DNA of 64,000 nucleotides from Sphingobium sp. AP49 (GTDB lineage: Bacteria > Pseudomonadota > Alphaproteobacteria > Sphingomonadales > Sphingomonadaceae): positions 2,301,501 to 2,365,500 of the forward strand of contig NZ_CP124576.1 in assembly GCF_000281715.2 (NCBI RefSeq), written 5' to 3'. Below, piece by piece: positions 36,507-46,072 of this stretch; position 1 is the first letter of the stretch, and every line of letters starts with the position of its first letter. Under the pieces are notes generated by a model. It made no database searches, was not told the DNA's origin, and was given only the letters and a program-made list of their open reading frames with translations. The translations under genes and the position numbers were made by a program.

Positions 36507-37415
36507 TCAGTCCACCCAGTCTAGGCCGATGTCGCGATAGATGAATCGGTCATCCTCCCAGTCTTCCTTCACCTTGACGTGGAGGTAGAGGTGAACCTTG
36601 ACGCCCAGCAGTTCGGCCAGTTCGGCGCGCGCCTTGGAGCCGATTTCCTTCAGGCGCTGGCCGCCCTTGCCCAGCACGATCGCGCGCTGGCTGGTACGGC
36701 CGACCAGGATCTGCTGGTGGATCTCGACCGATCCGTCGTCCCGTTCCTTATACTGCTCGGTATCGACCGCGGCGGCATAAGGGAGTTCGGCGTGGAGCTG
36801 GTGGTATAGCTGCTCGCGCGTGATTTCGGCCGCAAGCATGCGGTCGGTCGCGTCGGACACCTGATCCTCGGGGAAGTGCCAGGGACCTTGGGGCATGGCC
36901 TTGGCAAAGGCGGACTTGAGTTCGGCCAAGCCGTCGCCGGTCGCTGCGGAAACGAAGAAGGTCTCCTCGATCTCCAACTGCTCATAGAGGCGCTGGGTGT
37001 GGACCAGCAGCTTCTCCTTGATCGCGATGTCGACCTTGTTGAGCACCAGCCACTTCTTTTCCGGCCGGGCGGCCAGCGCAGCGATGATGGGTTCCATCTT
37101 GGACCCAAGCCCCGCCTTGCCGTCGACAACCAGCACGATCAGGTCCGCGCCCTGTGCACCGCCCCAGGCGGCCTGCACCATCGCCCGGTCGAGCCGGCGC
37201 TTGGGCGCAAAGATGCCGGGCGTATCGACCAGAACCATCTGCGCGTTACCCTCGATCGCGACGCCCATGACGCGGGTGCGCGTGGTCTGCGCCTTGGGGC
37301 TGGTGATCGCCACCTTCTGCCCGACAAGCGCATTCACCAGCGTCGACTTGCCGGCATTGGGGGCGCCGACGATGGCGATGACACCACAGCGCTGATTTTC
37401 AAATTCGATGGTCAA
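36507..37415 (-). CDS. era: GTPase Era
   Basis: Ribosome-biogenesis GTPase that binds the 3' end of 16S rRNA. It is 302 residues, with G1 IVGAPNAGKSTLVNAL, G3 DTPGI, G4 NKVD, and a C-terminal KH domain around ILVGRTSQRAIVLGKGGQ. The start is TTG at 37415, seven bases after GGAG; no ATG is available near the G1 motif. It is the third gene of lepB-rnc-era, the usual order. Confidence 0.96.
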   Translation of the reverse strand: MTIEFENQRCGVIAIVGAPNAGKSTLVNALVGQKVAITSPKAQTTRTRVMGVAIEGNAQMVLVDTPGIFAPKRRLDRAMVQAAWGGAQGADLIVLVVDGKAGLGSKMEPIIAALAARPEKKWLVLNKVDIAIKEKLLVHTQRLYEQLEIEETFFVSAATGDGLAELKSAFAKAMPQGPWHFPEDQVSDATDRMLAAEITREQLYHQLHAELPYAAAVDTEQYKERDDGSVEIHQQILVGRTSQRAIVLGKGGQRLKEIGSKARAELAELLGVKVHLYLHVKVKEDWEDDRFIYRDIGLDWVD

Positions 37416-37489
37416 TCAAATGCTCCGTTCGCTCCACGCTGATGCGGGGAGACGTCTTCCTAAACCAAAATGAGTGGTGGGGACAGGCT

Positions 37490-38161
37490 CTAGCCCGCCA
37501 GTTGCTCCAGCAGCGCCTTGGCGGCGGCGGTCTCGGCTTCCTGCTTGGATCCGCCCGTCGCACTGGCCTCGCCCACGCCCTTGATCGATACGGTGACGGT
37601 GAAGCGCAGCGCATGATGCGGCCCGGACCGGTCCGTCATCACATATTCAGGCGGCTTGCGCTTGTTCGACGCGGCCCATTCCTGCAGCGCGGATTTAGGA
37701 TGGCGCGGCGCGGCGGTCTGCGTGTCGACCCGGTCTCCCCACAGGCGGCGGACCAGCGCGCGCGCTTCGTCCAGTCCGGCCTCCAGATAGAGCGCGCCGA
37801 TCAGCGCCTCCATCACATCGCCCAGCACATTGTCGCTGTCGGCGGCGCCATCATCGCGCGCCTGCTTGCCCAGCACCAGATGGGCGGGCACGCCGGCGAT
37901 GCGAGCAACCGCCGCGCAGGTTTCGCCCGACACCAGTGCGTTGAAGCGGCGCGACAGCTTGCCCTCCGGCTCGTCCGGGAAGCGGGCATAGAGCCATTCG
38001 GCGATCAGCAGGCCCAGGATGCGGTCGCCCAGAAATTCCAGCCGTTCGTAATTTTCCGCCTTGGCACTGCCATGGGTCAGCGCTTGCGCAAAGGCTGTGG
38101 GGTTGATCGGCGCGCGGCCGATCAGCGCGGCCAGCCAACCCGCCGTGTCGGGCTTGCTCAA
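37490..38161 (-). CDS. rnc: Ribonuclease III
   Basis: Cuts double-stranded RNA in rRNA and mRNA processing. It is 223 residues, with the signature NYERLEFLGDRILGL, the second acidic block DVMEALIGALYLEAG, and a C-terminal dsRNA-binding domain (KSALQEWAASNKRKPPEY and GGSKQEAETAAAKALLEQL). The TTG start at 38161 overlaps the lepB stop (TTGA). Confidence 0.97.
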   Translation of the reverse strand: MSKPDTAGWLAALIGRAPINPTAFAQALTHGSAKAENYERLEFLGDRILGLLIAEWLYARFPDEPEGKLSRRFNALVSGETCAAVARIAGVPAHLVLGKQARDDGAADSDNVLGDVMEALIGALYLEAGLDEARALVRRLWGDRVDTQTAAPRHPKSALQEWAASNKRKPPEYVMTDRSGPHHALRFTVTVSIKGVGEASATGGSKQEAETAAAKALLEQLAG

Positions 38162-38982
38162 AAACCTTCCCCGATCCGGCTCCAGCGCGCGGCGGTGAAC
38201 CAGGTCCAGGGCAGCAGCCAGTTGGCGCTGCCGTCGGTCGAGAAGACGGATACGAGCGCCTTGCCGACCAGATTTTCCTCGGGGACGAGGCCGATGCCAC
38301 CGCCTTCGACCGCCGGGAAGCGGCTGTCGGCACTACGGTCGCGATTGTCGCCCATCATGAAGAGATGGCCTTCGGGGACCAGCACGGTGTCACGGTCGTC
38401 GGCGGCGCCATCGGGCACCAAGTCGAGGACATTGTAGCTCTTGCCGCCCGGCAACGTTTCGCGGAACTGGGGGTAGCGGCACTGCTTGCCACCGCCCGGC
38501 GCGGCCTGCTCGAATTCGGGGCGATAGCAGGGCGAGGGGCTGCCTTCCTTCTGTGCCGCATCTTCCATGTTGGGCGTCACCGGAATGACGAGGTCGGCGA
38601 CCTTCTGCTTCGGGATTGCCTGGCCATTCAAATAGACGGTGCCGCCCCGCACCGAGACCATGTCGCCCGGCAGGCCGATCACCCGCTTGATATAGTCATT
38701 CTTCTGGCTCGGCGGTGCCTTGAACACGACGACATCGCCGCGCTGCGGCGTTGAGGCGAAGATGCGGCCAGGGATCAGCGGCACCGAGAAGGGCAGCGAA
38801 TAGCGCGAATAGCCATAGGGCCATTTGGCGACCAGCAGATAGTCGCCGATCAAGAGGCGCGGCTGCATCGATTCCGAAGGGATGTTGAAGGGCGAGACGA
38901 TGAAGCTGCGCAGGACGAACACGAACAACGCCAGCTTGGCGAGGAACCAGATGAAGTCCCGCGTTTCCGATTTTGCGCTCAT
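38158..38982 (-). CDS. lepB: Signal peptidase I
   Basis: Inner-membrane protease that removes signal peptides from exported proteins. It is 274 residues, with an N-terminal membrane segment (FLAKLALFVFVLRSFIV), the catalytic serine in NIPSESMQP, the general-base lysine in DYIKRVIGLPGD, and the C-terminal MGDNRDRSADSR. The ATG at 38982 (MSAKSETRDF) is chosen; an upstream open stretch to 39174 lacks similarity. It begins the lepB-rnc-era operon. Confidence 0.96.
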   Translation of the reverse strand: MSAKSETRDFIWFLAKLALFVFVLRSFIVSPFNIPSESMQPRLLIGDYLLVAKWPYGYSRYSLPFSVPLIPGRIFASTPQRGDVVVFKAPPSQKNDYIKRVIGLPGDMVSVRGGTVYLNGQAIPKQKVADLVIPVTPNMEDAAQKEGSPSPCYRPEFEQAAPGGGKQCRYPQFRETLPGGKSYNVLDLVPDGAADDRDTVLVPEGHLFMMGDNRDRSADSRFPAVEGGGIGLVPEENLVGKALVSVFSTDGSANWLLPWTWFTAARWSRIGEGF

Positions 38983-39158
38983 GTCTGTCTTATGGTCCTT
39001 CACAATCGTGCGGCACTGCGGCCTGTCGCGGCTTTTGCGGGGTCGCCCGCGCCGCGTCAAGCGCGTGGACGATGCAATGCGTGCCGCTTTTGGATAAGGA
39101 GAGGAAGAATCGACCGGTGCAGCGTCGATATCGACCAACGACCAAGAGGATACCCCGC

Positions 39159-40658
39159 ATGTCCAGTCCTGCACTGGCGGCCCTTGCCGCCCTGCCTCAA
39201 GCCGACCTCAAGACCATCTTCACGACCGATCCCGATCGCCTGTCGAAGCTGGTGCTGAGCCAGGGGCCGCTCCGTTTCGACTGGTCCAAGACCCATCTGA
39301 CTGACGATCTGGTCGACGGCTTCCTCAAGCTGGCGGTGGAGCAGGATTTCGCGGGGCGTCGCGAGGCGCTGTTCGCGGGCGAGCCGGTCAACAATACCGA
39401 AGGCCGCGCCGCCGAGCACACCGCGCAGCGCGGTGTCGGCAATGCCGAGAGCGTGGCGCTGGCCAAGGCGCTGCACAACCGCACCCGCGCGCTGATCGAC
39501 GCGATCGAGGCGGAAGCGCTCGGCCCGATCCGGCATATCCTGCATATCGGCATTGGCGGGTCGGCGCTCGGCCCGGACCTGATCGTCGATGCGCTGGGCG
39601 GCGACGGCATGCGCTATGATGTCGCGATCGTCTCCAATGTCGACGGCACGGCGCTGGAAAAGGCGATGGATGCCTTCGACCCCGACGCCACGCTGATCGC
39701 GATCGCGTCCAAGACCTTCACCACCAGCGAGACGATGCTGAATGCGGCTAGCGCGATCAACTGGATGGTCGAGGCGGGTGTCGAAGATCCCTATGGCAAG
39801 ATCATCGCGCTGACCGCCGCGCCGGACAAGGCGATGGAATGGGGCGTCGACGAGACCCGCATCCTGCCCTTCCCCGAAAGCGTGGGCGGCCGCTATTCGC
39901 TGTGGTCGTCGATCGGCTTCCCCGCCGCGCTGGCGCTGGGCTGGGATGCGTTCGAGAGCCTGCTGGAGGGCGCGGCGGCGATGGACCGTCATTTCCAGCT
40001 GACCGCCCCGCGCGAGAATATCCCGCTGATCGCTGCCTTTGTCGATCAATATTATGCGCGCATCCTGGGCTGCGAGACGCGCGCATTGTTCGCCTATGAC
40101 GAGCGGCTGGCGCTGTTGCCCTCCTATCTCCAGCAACTGGAGATGGAGAGCAATGGCAAGTCGGTGAAGCTGGACGGAACGCCGGTCGACGGGCCGACCG
40201 CGCCGATCACCTGGGGCGGTGTCGGCACCGATGCGCAGCACGCGGTGTTCCAGCTGCTGCACCAAGGCACGATCCTGACCCCGGTCGAGTTCATCGCCTC
40301 GATCGAGCCGGGCAATGCGCTCGACCCGGCGCATCATCGCGCGCTGCTGGTGAACTGCTTCGCCCAGGGCGCGGCGCTGATGCGCGGCAAGGACAATGCG
40401 GACCCGGCCCGCGCCTATGCCGGCAACCGCCCGTCGACCACCATCCTGATGGACGATGTGAACCCGCATGCCCTGGGGGCGCTGATCGCTTTCTACGAGC
40501 ATCGCACCTTCGCCAATGCCGTGCTGATGGGGATCAACCCCTATGACCAGTTTGGCGTCGAGCTGGGCAAGGAGATCGCCAAGTCGATCGAGGCCAACGG
40601 ACCGACCGGCTTCGACCCCTCGACCATGGCGCTGATCGAGATCGCTTTGGGCGAGTAA
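39159..40658 (+). CDS. pgi: Glucose-6-phosphate isomerase
   Basis: Interconverts glucose-6-phosphate and fructose-6-phosphate. It is 499 residues, a little shorter than the E. coli form. It contains IGIGGSALGPDLI, the SKTFTTSET sugar-phosphate loop, and VGGRYSLWSSIG, with QLEMESNGK later. The start follows AAGAGGA. A 176-base gap separates it from divergent lepB. A family B repeat lies just after the stop. Confidence 0.96.
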   Translation: MSSPALAALAALPQADLKTIFTTDPDRLSKLVLSQGPLRFDWSKTHLTDDLVDGFLKLAVEQDFAGRREALFAGEPVNNTEGRAAEHTAQRGVGNAESVALAKALHNRTRALIDAIEAEALGPIRHILHIGIGGSALGPDLIVDALGGDGMRYDVAIVSNVDGTALEKAMDAFDPDATLIAIASKTFTTSETMLNAASAINWMVEAGVEDPYGKIIALTAAPDKAMEWGVDETRILPFPESVGGRYSLWSSIGFPAALALGWDAFESLLEGAAAMDRHFQLTAPRENIPLIAAFVDQYYARILGCETRALFAYDERLALLPSYLQQLEMESNGKSVKLDGTPVDGPTAPITWGGVGTDAQHAVFQLLHQGTILTPVEFIASIEPGNALDPAHHRALLVNCFAQGAALMRGKDNADPARAYAGNRPSTTILMDDVNPHALGALIAFYEHRTFANAVLMGINPYDQFGVELGKEIAKSIEANGPTGFDPSTMALIEIALGE

Positions 40659-40669
40659 TCCAATAACGT

Positions 40670-40724
40670 CCGTTCGTTTCGAGCGACGTCGGGATACCCT
40701 TCTCGACAGGCTCGAACCGAACGG
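40670..40724. repeat. Palindromic intergenic repeat, family B
   Basis: Begins CCGTTCGTTTCGAG and ends CTCGAACCGAACGG, with the family core CGACAGGCTC inside. The right half is identical over more than 20 bases to the copy at 53407-53461. It lies between pgi and gor. Confidence 0.8.
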
Positions 40725-40810
40725 CGGTTATGGAAATTCCCATTTGTAACTGCGCGGTCCAGCCGCCATATCCGCCGCCAAGCAAGATGGTGCGCCGAGC
40801 GGAGACTGGC

Positions 40811-42157
40811 ATGAGCGATTATGATTTCGACCTTTTCGTCATCGGCGCAGGATCGGGCGGGGTGCGCGCATCGCGCGTCGCCGCGGCGCATGGCGCCAAG
40901 GTCGCAGTGGCCGAGGAATTTCGCGTCGGTGGCACCTGCGTCATTCGCGGCTGCGTGCCCAAGAAGCTGCTCATCTATGGCGCGCATTTCGCCGAGGATC
41001 TGAAGGACGCCCGCCGCTTTGGCTGGAATGTACCGGACTGCGGCTTTGAGTGGGCGACGCTGCGCGACAATGTGCTGGGCGAAGTCGACCGGCTGGAGGG
41101 ACTCTACAAGAACACCCTGGGCAGTCACAAGGTCGAGCTGATCGCCGAGCGCGCGACGATCGTCGGGCCGCACCAGGTCAAGCTCGCCAGCGGGCGCGAA
41201 GTGACGGCCAAGGTCATCCTGGTCGCGACCGGTGCCTGGCCGCTGATCCCGGAAGTGGAGGGCGCCGAACATGGCATCACCTCCAACGAGGTGTTCCATC
41301 TGGATGACTGCCCCAAGCGCATCGTGATCGTCGGCGGCGGCTATATCGCCAATGAATTTGCCGGGATCTTCCATCAGTTGGGCAGCCATGTGACCATGGT
41401 CAATCGTGGCGGGACGCTGCTGCGCGGCTATGATGAACAGATCCGCGATCGCCTGCTCCAGATTTCGACGATGAAGGGGATTAATTTCCGCTTCAACGCG
41501 CAGATGGAGAAGATCGAGAAGATGGAGGACGGCACGCTGTGCGTCCACTTCAAGAATGGCGATCCGGTCGCGGCAGACATCGTGCTGTTCGCCACTGGGC
41601 GTCGTCCGCATAGCGACGGGCTGGGGCTGGAAACTGCCGGTGTCGAACTGGACGAGAAGGGCGCGATCAAGGTCGACGAATATAGCCGCACCAGTTGCGA
41701 GAGCATCTATGCGGTGGGCGATGTCACCGACCGGCTGCAACTGACCCCGGTGGCGATCCGCGAGGGTCATGCCTTTGCCGACACCGTGTTCGGCGACAAT
41801 CCGCGCACCGTCGACTATAGCTGTGTGCCGTCGGCCGTGTTCAGCCATCCGCCCCTGGCGGGCGTCGGCCTGACCGAAGCGCAGGCGAAGAATAAATATG
41901 GCACGGTGAAGGTCTATACCTCCGACTTCCGGCCGATGAAGAATGTGCTGGCCGGGCGCGATGAGCGGGCGCTCTACAAGATGGTCGTGGACGCGACCAC
42001 CAACAAGGTGATCGGCCTGCACATGATTGGCCCGGACGCGCCGGAAATCCTACAGGCAGCGGCCGTCGCGGTGAAGGCGGGCCTTACCAAGCAGGATTTC
42101 GACGATACCGTGGCGCTGCACCCCAGCATGGCCGAAGAGCTGGTGCTGCTGAAATAA
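40811..42157 (+). CDS. gor: Glutathione-disulfide reductase
   Basis: NADPH-dependent flavoenzyme that regenerates reduced glutathione. It is 448 residues, with FAD motif FVIGAGSGGVRASRVAA, the redox disulfide in GGTCVIRGCVPKK (C-x4-C), NADPH site VIVGGGYIANEFAG, and the C-terminal HPSMAEEL carrying the catalytic His-Glu. The start at 40811 is taken from similarity. A family B repeat lies about 85 bases upstream. Confidence 0.95.
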   Translation: MSDYDFDLFVIGAGSGGVRASRVAAAHGAKVAVAEEFRVGGTCVIRGCVPKKLLIYGAHFAEDLKDARRFGWNVPDCGFEWATLRDNVLGEVDRLEGLYKNTLGSHKVELIAERATIVGPHQVKLASGREVTAKVILVATGAWPLIPEVEGAEHGITSNEVFHLDDCPKRIVIVGGGYIANEFAGIFHQLGSHVTMVNRGGTLLRGYDEQIRDRLLQISTMKGINFRFNAQMEKIEKMEDGTLCVHFKNGDPVAADIVLFATGRRPHSDGLGLETAGVELDEKGAIKVDEYSRTSCESIYAVGDVTDRLQLTPVAIREGHAFADTVFGDNPRTVDYSCVPSAVFSHPPLAGVGLTEAQAKNKYGTVKVYTSDFRPMKNVLAGRDERALYKMVVDATTNKVIGLHMIGPDAPEILQAAAVAVKAGLTKQDFDDTVALHPSMAEELVLLK

Positions 42158-42161
42158 TCCT

Positions 42162-42267
42162 GCCCGCTTGCGGGGAGGGGGACCGCTGGCGAAGCCAGGG
42201 GGGGTGCCGTCGGGCCATCCCCCTCCGTCATCGCTAAGCGATGCCACCTCTCCGTGCTGGGGAGGAT
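42162..42267. repeat. GC-rich degenerate palindromic repeat, family E
   Basis: CCCGCTTGCGGGGAGGGGG, then GGCGAAGCCAGGGGG, then CCCCCTCCGTCATCGCTAAG and a final CTCCGTGCTGGGGAGGA. It is built of short inverted segments, with an overall A/B/B'/A' plan. It spans the gap after gor and runs into the 3' end of the dioxygenase gene, supplying its last codons. Confidence 0.6.
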
Positions 42268-42968
42268 TGGAACGTCAAAACCAGCGCGTCGCGCCAGGCT
42301 GGCTGGGCGGGATCGACGGCGTGGATTTCGGTCACGCCGTGGAAGATGCGATGGTCGTCGATCAGCATCGCGTCGCCCGGCTGGGCCAAGGTGAATTCGC
42401 CCATCGGCGTGCCGTCGGCGGAGCCGATGCGGGTAACGCCTTCGCGCACGTTGCGGCGTTCGACCAGCATCACGAAGACCCGGTCGACGCCGTCGCGGTG
42501 CATCCCCTCGGGCGTCGGGCGACCCAGTTCGCCCGGCTTCGCCTCGATCCGGAACTGGTGCATCTCGACATGCCAGTGGCCCGATGACGCCGGATCGAAA
42601 TGGCCGGCGCAGAATTCCAGCAGCGCTTGCGTTACCGGCAGCGCGACGGTCGTATCCTCGACCGGATCGAACCAGCGCTGCACATCGCCGTTCAGCGGGT
42701 TATAGTCGCGGCTCTGATAATGGGGCTGGTGCGGCTGGCGGCTGAATTGCCCGGCGGAGCAGTGAAAGGTGGCGTGGCGTCGGCGGCGATAACGGCCTCC
42801 ATCGGCCATGAACAGGTCGGGGCCAAGATCGTCCCAGCTGCGGGCAAAGGGCGCCCAGTCGGCCGCGCTGATATCCAGTTGGCGCAACAGGTGGGCGCCG
42901 GCCAGGCGGGCATAGCCATCCTGTTCCAGCGTCTGGTCGATGGTGGGCAGGCAGTCCGTATCGCTCAT
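42234..42968 (-). CDS. 2-oxoglutarate-Fe(II) dioxygenase family protein (amino-acid hydroxylase-like)
   Basis: A 244-residue protein of the 2OG-Fe dioxygenase family that includes free-amino-acid hydroxylases such as isoleucine dioxygenase. The iron triad is visible as H-x-D in GMHRDGVDRVF and the distal His in IFHGVTEIH, with an Arg-containing WRDALVLTF following. ATG at 42968 (MSDTDCLPTID) follows AGGA by five bases; the longer frame to 43079 overlaps a repeat. The C-terminal ARRGGIA comes from the adjacent repeat. Substrate unknown. Confidence 0.8.
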   Translation of the reverse strand: MSDTDCLPTIDQTLEQDGYARLAGAHLLRQLDISAADWAPFARSWDDLGPDLFMADGGRYRRRRHATFHCSAGQFSRQPHQPHYQSRDYNPLNGDVQRWFDPVEDTTVALPVTQALLEFCAGHFDPASSGHWHVEMHQFRIEAKPGELGRPTPEGMHRDGVDRVFVMLVERRNVREGVTRIGSADGTPMGEFTLAQPGDAMLIDDHRIFHGVTEIHAVDPAQPAWRDALVLTFQSSPARRGGIA

Positions 42969-43037
42969 TTCCATCCTCATAGGCAGAGGAGGAAACGAGC
43001 GACAGGGCCAGTTGCCACAAGCAGGATACAGGAAAAG

Positions 43038-43138
43038 CCGTTCGTCCTGAGTAGCCATTGAGCGAAGTCGAAATGGCATATCGAAGGATGCTTCGATATG
43101 GGACTTCGACAGGCTCAGTCCCTACTCAGCACGAACGG
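43038..43138. repeat. Palindromic intergenic repeat, family B (long form)
   Basis: Outer arms CCGTTCG (43038) and CGAACGG (43132-43138), with GACTTCGACAGGCTCAG inside. The centre is a perfect 10-base stem, CATATCGAAG and CTTCGATATG, with a four-base loop. It lies between the dioxygenase start and the SDR stop. Confidence 0.75.
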
Positions 43139-43157
43139 TTACTGGTTTTCCAAGCCG

Positions 43158-43943
<786 letters not shown>

Positions 43944-44044
43944 GTCTTGTTCCTCTGAAAGTGACAGCGAAGTTGACACCTAGATAGACTATTTATCATT
44001 GGTGATTAGATTGCACTTTCGCATTTCAGAAGTGATTTGAAATC

Positions 44045-44956
44045 ATGGACAACCGATTCGGCGATATCGAAACCTTCCTGATGGTGGCGGGCGAGGGCAG
44101 CCTGGCGGCGGCTGCCAAGGCGCTGCGCCTGACGCCGTCGGCGGTCAGCCGGTCGATCGCCCGGCTGGAGCAGCGGCTGGGCGTTACCCTGTTGCGGCGG
44201 ACGACCCGCGCACTGGCGCTGACGCCGGAGGGTGTCACCTATCGCGACCGAATGGCGGTGCTGGTCGGCGACATGATGGAATTGGAGGCCGGGCTGGGCG
44301 AGGATCGCACCACGCCGCGCGGGCTGTTGCGGATCAACGCCTCCCCCTCCTTCGGCATCGAATGTCTGATCCCGATCCTGCCGGGCTTTCGCGAACGCTA
44401 TCCGGCGGTGACGGTGGACCTGACCCTGTCCGACACGATCGTCGACCTGGTCGAGGAACGCGCCGACATCGCCATCCGCATCGGTCCGCTGCGCGATACC
44501 AGTTTGCGGGCGAAGAAGCTGGGCCATAGCGCGATGGTGCTGGTGGCAAGCCCGGCCTATCTCGCCCGGCGCGGCACGCCCCAAACGCCGGACGATCTGG
44601 ACGATCATGACTGTCTGCGTTTCAGTTTCCGCCGCTCGGTCGATGGCTGGCCGTTCCGCATCGGCGGGCGCGTGGTGCAGCGGCCGGTCCAGGGCAGTTT
44701 CTACGGCAATTCGGGCGAGGTGGTACGCCAGATGGCGGTCGCCGGCGGCGGCATCGCCCGGCACGGTCATTTCCATGTGGCCAGCGACCTGCGGGCCGGA
44801 CGGCTGGTGGAGGTGCTGGCCGACTATAATCCCGGCGATGGCGAGGATATCCACGCCCTCTATGCGGCGGAAGACCGCACGGCGGCGCGTGTGCGCGCCT
44901 TCCTCGACCATCTGGACGAGGCGATGGTGATCGCGACGGGGGTACCGCCATCATAG
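44045..44956 (+). CDS. LysR-family transcriptional regulator
   Basis: A 303-residue regulator with an N-terminal winged helix-turn-helix (AEGSLAAAAKALRLTPSAV-like segment, residues about 18-60) and a periplasmic-binding-like effector domain. It belongs to the CrgA/AaeR-type branch, with HDCLRFSFR in the effector domain. The 101-base gap to the divergent SDR contains ATCATTGGTGAT at 43995-44006 and a TTGACA at 43973, candidates for operator and promoter. Confidence 0.9.
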   Translation: MDNRFGDIETFLMVAGEGSLAAAAKALRLTPSAVSRSIARLEQRLGVTLLRRTTRALALTPEGVTYRDRMAVLVGDMMELEAGLGEDRTTPRGLLRINASPSFGIECLIPILPGFRERYPAVTVDLTLSDTIVDLVEERADIAIRIGPLRDTSLRAKKLGHSAMVLVASPAYLARRGTPQTPDDLDDHDCLRFSFRRSVDGWPFRIGGRVVQRPVQGSFYGNSGEVVRQMAVAGGGIARHGHFHVASDLRAGRLVEVLADYNPGDGEDIHALYAAEDRTAARVRAFLDHLDEAMVIATGVPPS

Positions 44957-44974
44957 GCAGCCGCTATGGCTGCC
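44956..44974 (+). terminator. Short hairpin after the LysR gene
   Basis: GGCAGCC (44956-44962) pairs perfectly with GGCTGCC (44968-44974) across five bases, starting in the stop codon of the regulator gene. A T-rich patch (TATTTTA) follows 13 bases later, so termination is likely but not ideal in form. Confidence 0.45.
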
Positions 44975-44992
44975 CTCAATAATGCTATTTTA

Positions 44993-45034
44993 CCCTCTGT
45001 TCCTTTCCGCTCATGAACGGAAAGGAACAGAGGG
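44993..45034 (+). promoter_or_regulatory. 17-bp perfect inverted repeat covering the ribosome-binding site
   Basis: CCCTCTGTTCCTTTCCG (44993-45009) and its exact complement (45018-45034) are separated by eight bases. The 3' arm carries AGAGGG, the only ribosome-binding-site candidate for the gene starting at 45042. In mRNA the hairpin would hide that site. It may alternatively be a protein operator. No T run follows, so a terminator is less likely. Confidence 0.6.
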
Positions 45035-45041
45035 GAATGCC

Positions 45042-46067
45042 ATGCCCGTGGAATTGTGTCGTCGCCATGTCCTGATGTCGGCGGCCGCGTTGATGAGCAG
45101 CCTGGCGGCGACCGCGCCTGGCGCCGTCGTGAGACGGCATCCGCTGGCGCGGGTCATTGTGGACAATGATTTTGCCGGCGATCCCGACGGGCTGTTCCAA
45201 CTGGCCCATCATCTGCTCTGCCGATCGGTCGATTTGCCGCTGATTGTCTGTTCCCATCTTCCCCCGGCGTTCGGTGGCCCTGCTTCGGCGACGGCTGCAG
45301 CTGAAAAGGTGGGGAAACTGCTGGATGTGATGAAGCTTGATGGACGATATAGCGTCGTGGCAGGCGCCGAACGATCTTTTCCGTCTGGTGCCGCCTGGAA
45401 GCCCAGCCCGGCAACGGCGGCCATCGTCCGCGAGGCGATGCGGGAGGACCGGCGGGAGCCGCTTTACTATGCCGCTGGCGCTGGATTGACCGAACTGGCG
45501 TTGGCCTGGCGGGCGGAGCCGCGCATCGGGCCGCGCATAACGCTGGTGTGGATCGGTGGCGGTGAGCATCCGGGTGTCGCCTATCCGCCACCCGGGCCAG
45601 CCGAACCGGAGTTTAATTTTTCGATCGATCCGACTGCGGCACAGATCATCTTCAATGAATCCGATATCGAAATCTGGCAGGTACCCCGTGACGCCTATCG
45701 CCAGATGCTGTTTTCGACGGCCGAGATGGAGGATATGGCGGCGGGCAGCGCGTTGGGGCGCTATCTCAAGGATCGATTGGACGAGATGGCGGCGATGCTG
45801 GCGACCATCCCGGGCTTTCCGCCGACACCCGACGCGGATGTCTATGTCCTGGGCGACAGTCCTCTGGTGACATTGACGGCCCTGATGACGCCACTGCAAC
45901 CCGATCCGGCTTCCAGCCGCTATCTGCGCCAGCCGACTCCCCATCTCAACGAGGACGGCAGCTATCATGACCGTCCGGATGGGCGGGCTATGCGGGTCTA
46001 CACCGCCATCGATGCCGCGCTGACCTTCCGCGACATGGTCCACAAATTTGCCCGGCCGTTGGGCTGA
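45042..46067 (+). CDS. Exported nucleoside hydrolase-like protein
   Basis: A 341-residue protein of the inosine-uridine-preferring nucleoside hydrolase fold. The N-terminal calcium-binding cluster reads VIVDNDFAGDPDGLFQL in place of the canonical DTDPGIDD, so key aspartates are partly kept. A signal-like N-terminus (RRHVLMSAAALMSSLAATAPGA), with two arginines before the hydrophobic part, suggests Tat or Sec export, unusual for the family. Its start is downstream of a strong hairpin. It converges on scfR with five bases between. Confidence 0.75.
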   Translation: MPVELCRRHVLMSAAALMSSLAATAPGAVVRRHPLARVIVDNDFAGDPDGLFQLAHHLLCRSVDLPLIVCSHLPPAFGGPASATAAAEKVGKLLDVMKLDGRYSVVAGAERSFPSGAAWKPSPATAAIVREAMREDRREPLYYAAGAGLTELALAWRAEPRIGPRITLVWIGGGEHPGVAYPPPGPAEPEFNFSIDPTAAQIIFNESDIEIWQVPRDAYRQMLFSTAEMEDMAAGSALGRYLKDRLDEMAAMLATIPGFPPTPDADVYVLGDSPLVTLTALMTPLQPDPASSRYLRQPTPHLNEDGSYHDRPDGRAMRVYTAIDAALTFRDMVHKFARPLG

Positions 46068-46072
46068 TAAAT

